Assembly: GCA_025462785.1 (NCBI GenBank)
Contig: JAOAPG010000053.1
Coordinates: 1-6,678, forward strand
Length of the DNA: 6,678 nucleotides
Source of the DNA: Acidobacteriaceae bacterium
GTDB taxonomy: Bacteria; Acidobacteriota; Terriglobia; Terriglobales; Acidobacteriaceae
Direction: 5' to 3'
A program made the position numbers and the translations under genes. Shown piece by piece: positions 5,290-6,678 of this stretch. How positions within the stretch are numbered: the stretch's first letter is position 1; each line of letters opens with the position of its first letter. Below the pieces are notes generated by a model. The model was not told the DNA's origin. It searched no databases and saw only the letters and a program-made list of their open reading frames with translations.

Positions 5290-6069
5290 GTGGAAATCAT
5301 GAAGCTATCGGTCGTGATGCCGGTATATAACGAGCGCACCACTCTCCAGCAGGTAGTGGAGCGAGTGCTGCGTGTGCCTCTTGATCTCGAATTAATTTGT
5401 GTGGATGACGGTTCGCGCGATGGTTCCAGGGAAATTCTCAACCAACTCCAAAATCAATATCCGCAATTGCGGATTTTTTTTCAGCCGAAAAATATGGGCA
5501 AGGGAGCAGCCTTACGCCGCGGCATCCAGGAGGCGACCGGCGACTTTGTAATTATTCAAGACGCGGATTTGGAATACGATCCCAATGATTACGCAGCCCT
5601 CCTTGATCCTCTCATTCAAGGCAAAGCCGACGTCGTATACGGCTCGCGTTTCCTCGGCAGTGGTCCTCACCGCGTGCTTTATTTCTGGCATTCGGTGGGC
5701 AACTGGGCGCTTACGTTGTTATCCAATTGCCTCACGAATATCAATCTGAGCGACATGGAAACTTGCTATAAGGTATTCCGTCGCGAAGTGATTCAGTCAA
5801 TTCCTATTGAAGAGGACCGGTTCGGCTTCGAGCCTGAGGTTACGGTCAAGGTGGCCAAGCGGCATCTGCGAATATACGAGGTCGGAATCAGTTATTGGGG
5901 ACGCACATACGAGGAAGGAAAAAAAATCGGATGGAAGGACGGCTTTCGAGCTCTGTGGTGCTTATTAAAATACTCGATAACAGAGCCAGTCGTGTCGGCA
6001 CAAAGTTTCGCAGGTAAAGAGCGGATCGAACGACCGTCCGAAGAGAGACTTTCAGAAAGCCGAAATTAA
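5290..6069 (+). CDS. GT2 glycosyltransferase, polyprenyl-phosphate sugar synthase-like
   Basis: This is a family 2, GT-A fold glycosyltransferase of the dolichyl-phosphate mannose synthase-like subgroup. Such enzymes move a sugar from a nucleotide sugar to a polyprenyl phosphate at the cytoplasmic face of the membrane. Visible motifs are VVMPVYNER (8-16), the nucleotide-binding VDDGSRDGS (38-46), NMGKGAALRRG (68-78), the metal-binding DAD (91-93) in QDADLEYDP, VYGSRFLG (116-123), DMETCYKVFRREV (155-167) and FGFEPEVTVKVAK (178-190). At 259 residues it has the soluble form, with no C-terminal TM helices, and a charged, probably disordered tail. The GTG at 5290 has GGAG 8 bases upstream; an ATG at 5299 three codons later is the alternative. 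The sugar and acceptor cannot be read from sequence. It stands alone, convergent with the next gene only 18 bases away. Confidence 0.92.
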   Translation: MEIMKLSVVMPVYNERTTLQQVVERVLRVPLDLELICVDDGSRDGSREILNQLQNQYPQLRIFFQPKNMGKGAALRRGIQEATGDFVIIQDADLEYDPNDYAALLDPLIQGKADVVYGSRFLGSGPHRVLYFWHSVGNWALTLLSNCLTNINLSDMETCYKVFRREVIQSIPIEEDRFGFEPEVTVKVAKRHLRIYEVGISYWGRTYEEGKKIGWKDGFRALWCLLKYSITEPVVSAQSFAGKERIERPSEERLSESRN

Positions 6070-6077
6070 TAGGTTTA

Positions 6078-6115
6078 GACGACATGTTCAGTGCGGGCGC
6101 TTCGGCCGCGTCGTC
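6078..6115. terminator. Possible hairpin at the convergent gene junction
   Basis: GACGAC (6078-6083) pairs with GTCGTC (6110-6115), and GCGG (6093-6096) with CCGC (6106-6109), giving a bulged, GC-rich stem across the junction of the two convergent genes. There is no T run on either side, so it is at best a weak or rho-assisted terminator. The inner part also encodes the end of the minus-strand protein. Confidence 0.25.
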
Positions 6116-6531
6116 GTACCAGCACTGGCGTTATTTTTCGGGGTCTGATAACTAAAGTTCATCGGCTTGTTTTTCTCAGCCGGATCCGCCTTGGGACCAG
6201 GAACGGGACGAGGGGCTACCGCTGCCTTCTGTGTTGGCTTTGCAGTTTGAGTCTTGGCGGTCTCCCGTTCCAACGCGGCAACCTGGGCATCTGATGCGCT
6301 GCGTTTCCCACCGGCAGCTGCAGGCATAGCGGTATCTTTGTGGCGAGGCGTGACAGAAAGCTTAGGCGCTTTGTACGTTTGGGATAATTTCTGTTGGTTA
6401 GGTTTGGTGGTGGTCGCCCGTCGATATGGATGCATCGCCGGATCATGTGCAGTCTGCCCGATCGCCGGAGAAACCAGCGCGGCAAATCCCAGCAAGTTAC
6501 GTATCAGTAATACTCGGAAATCGATTTTCAT
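6088..6531 (-). CDS. Small exported K/A/P/T-rich protein, unknown function
   Basis: This is a 147-residue protein with an N-terminal signal peptide: a basic MKIDFR, a hydrophobic stretch (about 7-20) and a likely signal peptidase I site after AIG (residue 25). The mature part is low complexity, rich in Lys, Ala, Pro, Thr and Gln, with no Cys and no recognisable fold. There are many Lys-Pro/Ala runs and a KPMNFSYQ motif near the C-terminus. It is probably periplasmic or envelope-associated and natively unfolded. I recall similar short exported proteins in Acidobacteria but know no role. The ATG at 6531 is supported by a GAGG site (within GGTGAGGA) 5 bases upstream. The compositional bias could make this an antisense illusion, but the signal peptide and ribosome site argue for a real gene. 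Confidence 0.7.
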   Translation of the reverse strand: MKIDFRVLLIRNLLGFAALVSPAIGQTAHDPAMHPYRRATTTKPNQQKLSQTYKAPKLSVTPRHKDTAMPAAAGGKRSASDAQVAALERETAKTQTAKPTQKAAVAPRPVPGPKADPAEKNKPMNFSYQTPKNNASAGTTTRPKRPH

Positions 6532-6678
6532 ACGATCCTCACCTAACTCGGATCCACTTCGAGTACAGCACGTTCTCTACCACGGGAGTATATCGTGGCA
6601 CCCATCGTTACTACGCGGGCAGCCCGATAATTCCACTGGTATGTGCAAACCCTTGCAGTTCTACGTAGTTGCTATTGG
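6532..6678 (-). promoter_or_regulatory. Upstream region of the exported-protein gene
   Basis: This 147-base stretch runs to the window edge. On the minus strand TATACT (6592-6587) could be a -10 element about 55 bases before the start, but no good -35 lies at the right distance. Small dyads are ACTCG/CGAGT (6546-6550, 6560-6564), CCACG/CGTGG (6580-6584, 6594-6598) and CGGGC-A-GCCCG (6616-6626). No gene is evident. Confidence 0.25.

Noticed and set aside
5166..5441. Minus-strand open frame across the glycosyltransferase start
   Set aside because: It is antisense to the conserved GT2 N-terminus, with Ser/Arg/Thr-rich composition typical of a shadow.
1..6678. CRISPR array, tRNA, rRNA or prophage attachment site
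   Set aside because: No regularly spaced repeats, no tRNA cloverleaf or T-loop signature and no integrase were found on reading both strands.

Overview
The window looks like a chromosomal segment of a soil-type Acidobacteria (Terriglobia-like) genome. This rests on the style of several proteins: a GAF/zinc-ribbon/single-TM protein with a short NPDTQVW...YYCPG C-terminus, receiver-less LuxR-type regulators with 'LFLRF...LATLLYRRQLC' and 'NYLRAIYDKLGLWNRVELALWYEARR' signatures, and a small secreted K/A/P/T-rich protein. It is also consistent with mid-range GC and many orphan genes. The assignment is inferred from recalled family resemblance and was not checked by search.

Region 1 (1-1800) is mobile-element territory. 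An apparently intact IS1595-family (ISXO2-like) DDE transposase starts 7 bases into the window, so the left end of its element lies outside. Its stop codon sits in the loop of a strong intrinsic terminator. A 48-aa basic ORF runs convergently and overlaps the transposase 3' end. Next come two imperfect terminal-type repeats and the N-terminal third of an IS21-family istA. That istA is broken by a single-base frameshift and then ends abruptly, so it is a dead remnant without istB.

Region 2 (1793-2295) has no long gene. It holds a 58-codon minus-strand reading frame with a helical, charged, conserved-looking sequence (a probable small orphan protein or its relic) with a possible promoter upstream, and a few small dyads before the next gene.

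Region 3 (2296-4107) is one 603-codon plus-strand gene: a cytoplasmic GAF domain, an acidic linker, a four-cysteine zinc ribbon, one TM helix and a short conserved-looking extracytoplasmic C-terminus. It ends at a bidirectional terminator shared with the next, convergent locus.

Region 4 (4185-5289) holds the most unusual arrangement. A LuxR-type HTH gene on the minus strand contains a second, out-of-frame LuxR-type HTH cistron nested within its reading frame and having its own strong Shine-Dalgarno. The long divergent intergenic region upstream (about 590 bp) contains a perfect 13-bp inverted repeat 69 bases apart, a 9+3-bp hairpin and a 7-bp hairpin in the LuxR leader.

Region 5 (5290-6678) holds a GT2 polyprenyl-phosphate-sugar-synthase-like glycosyltransferase on the plus strand. 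It converges with a gene for a small exported low-complexity protein. The genes do not form an evident operon. Apart from the LuxR pair, each appears to be its own transcription unit.
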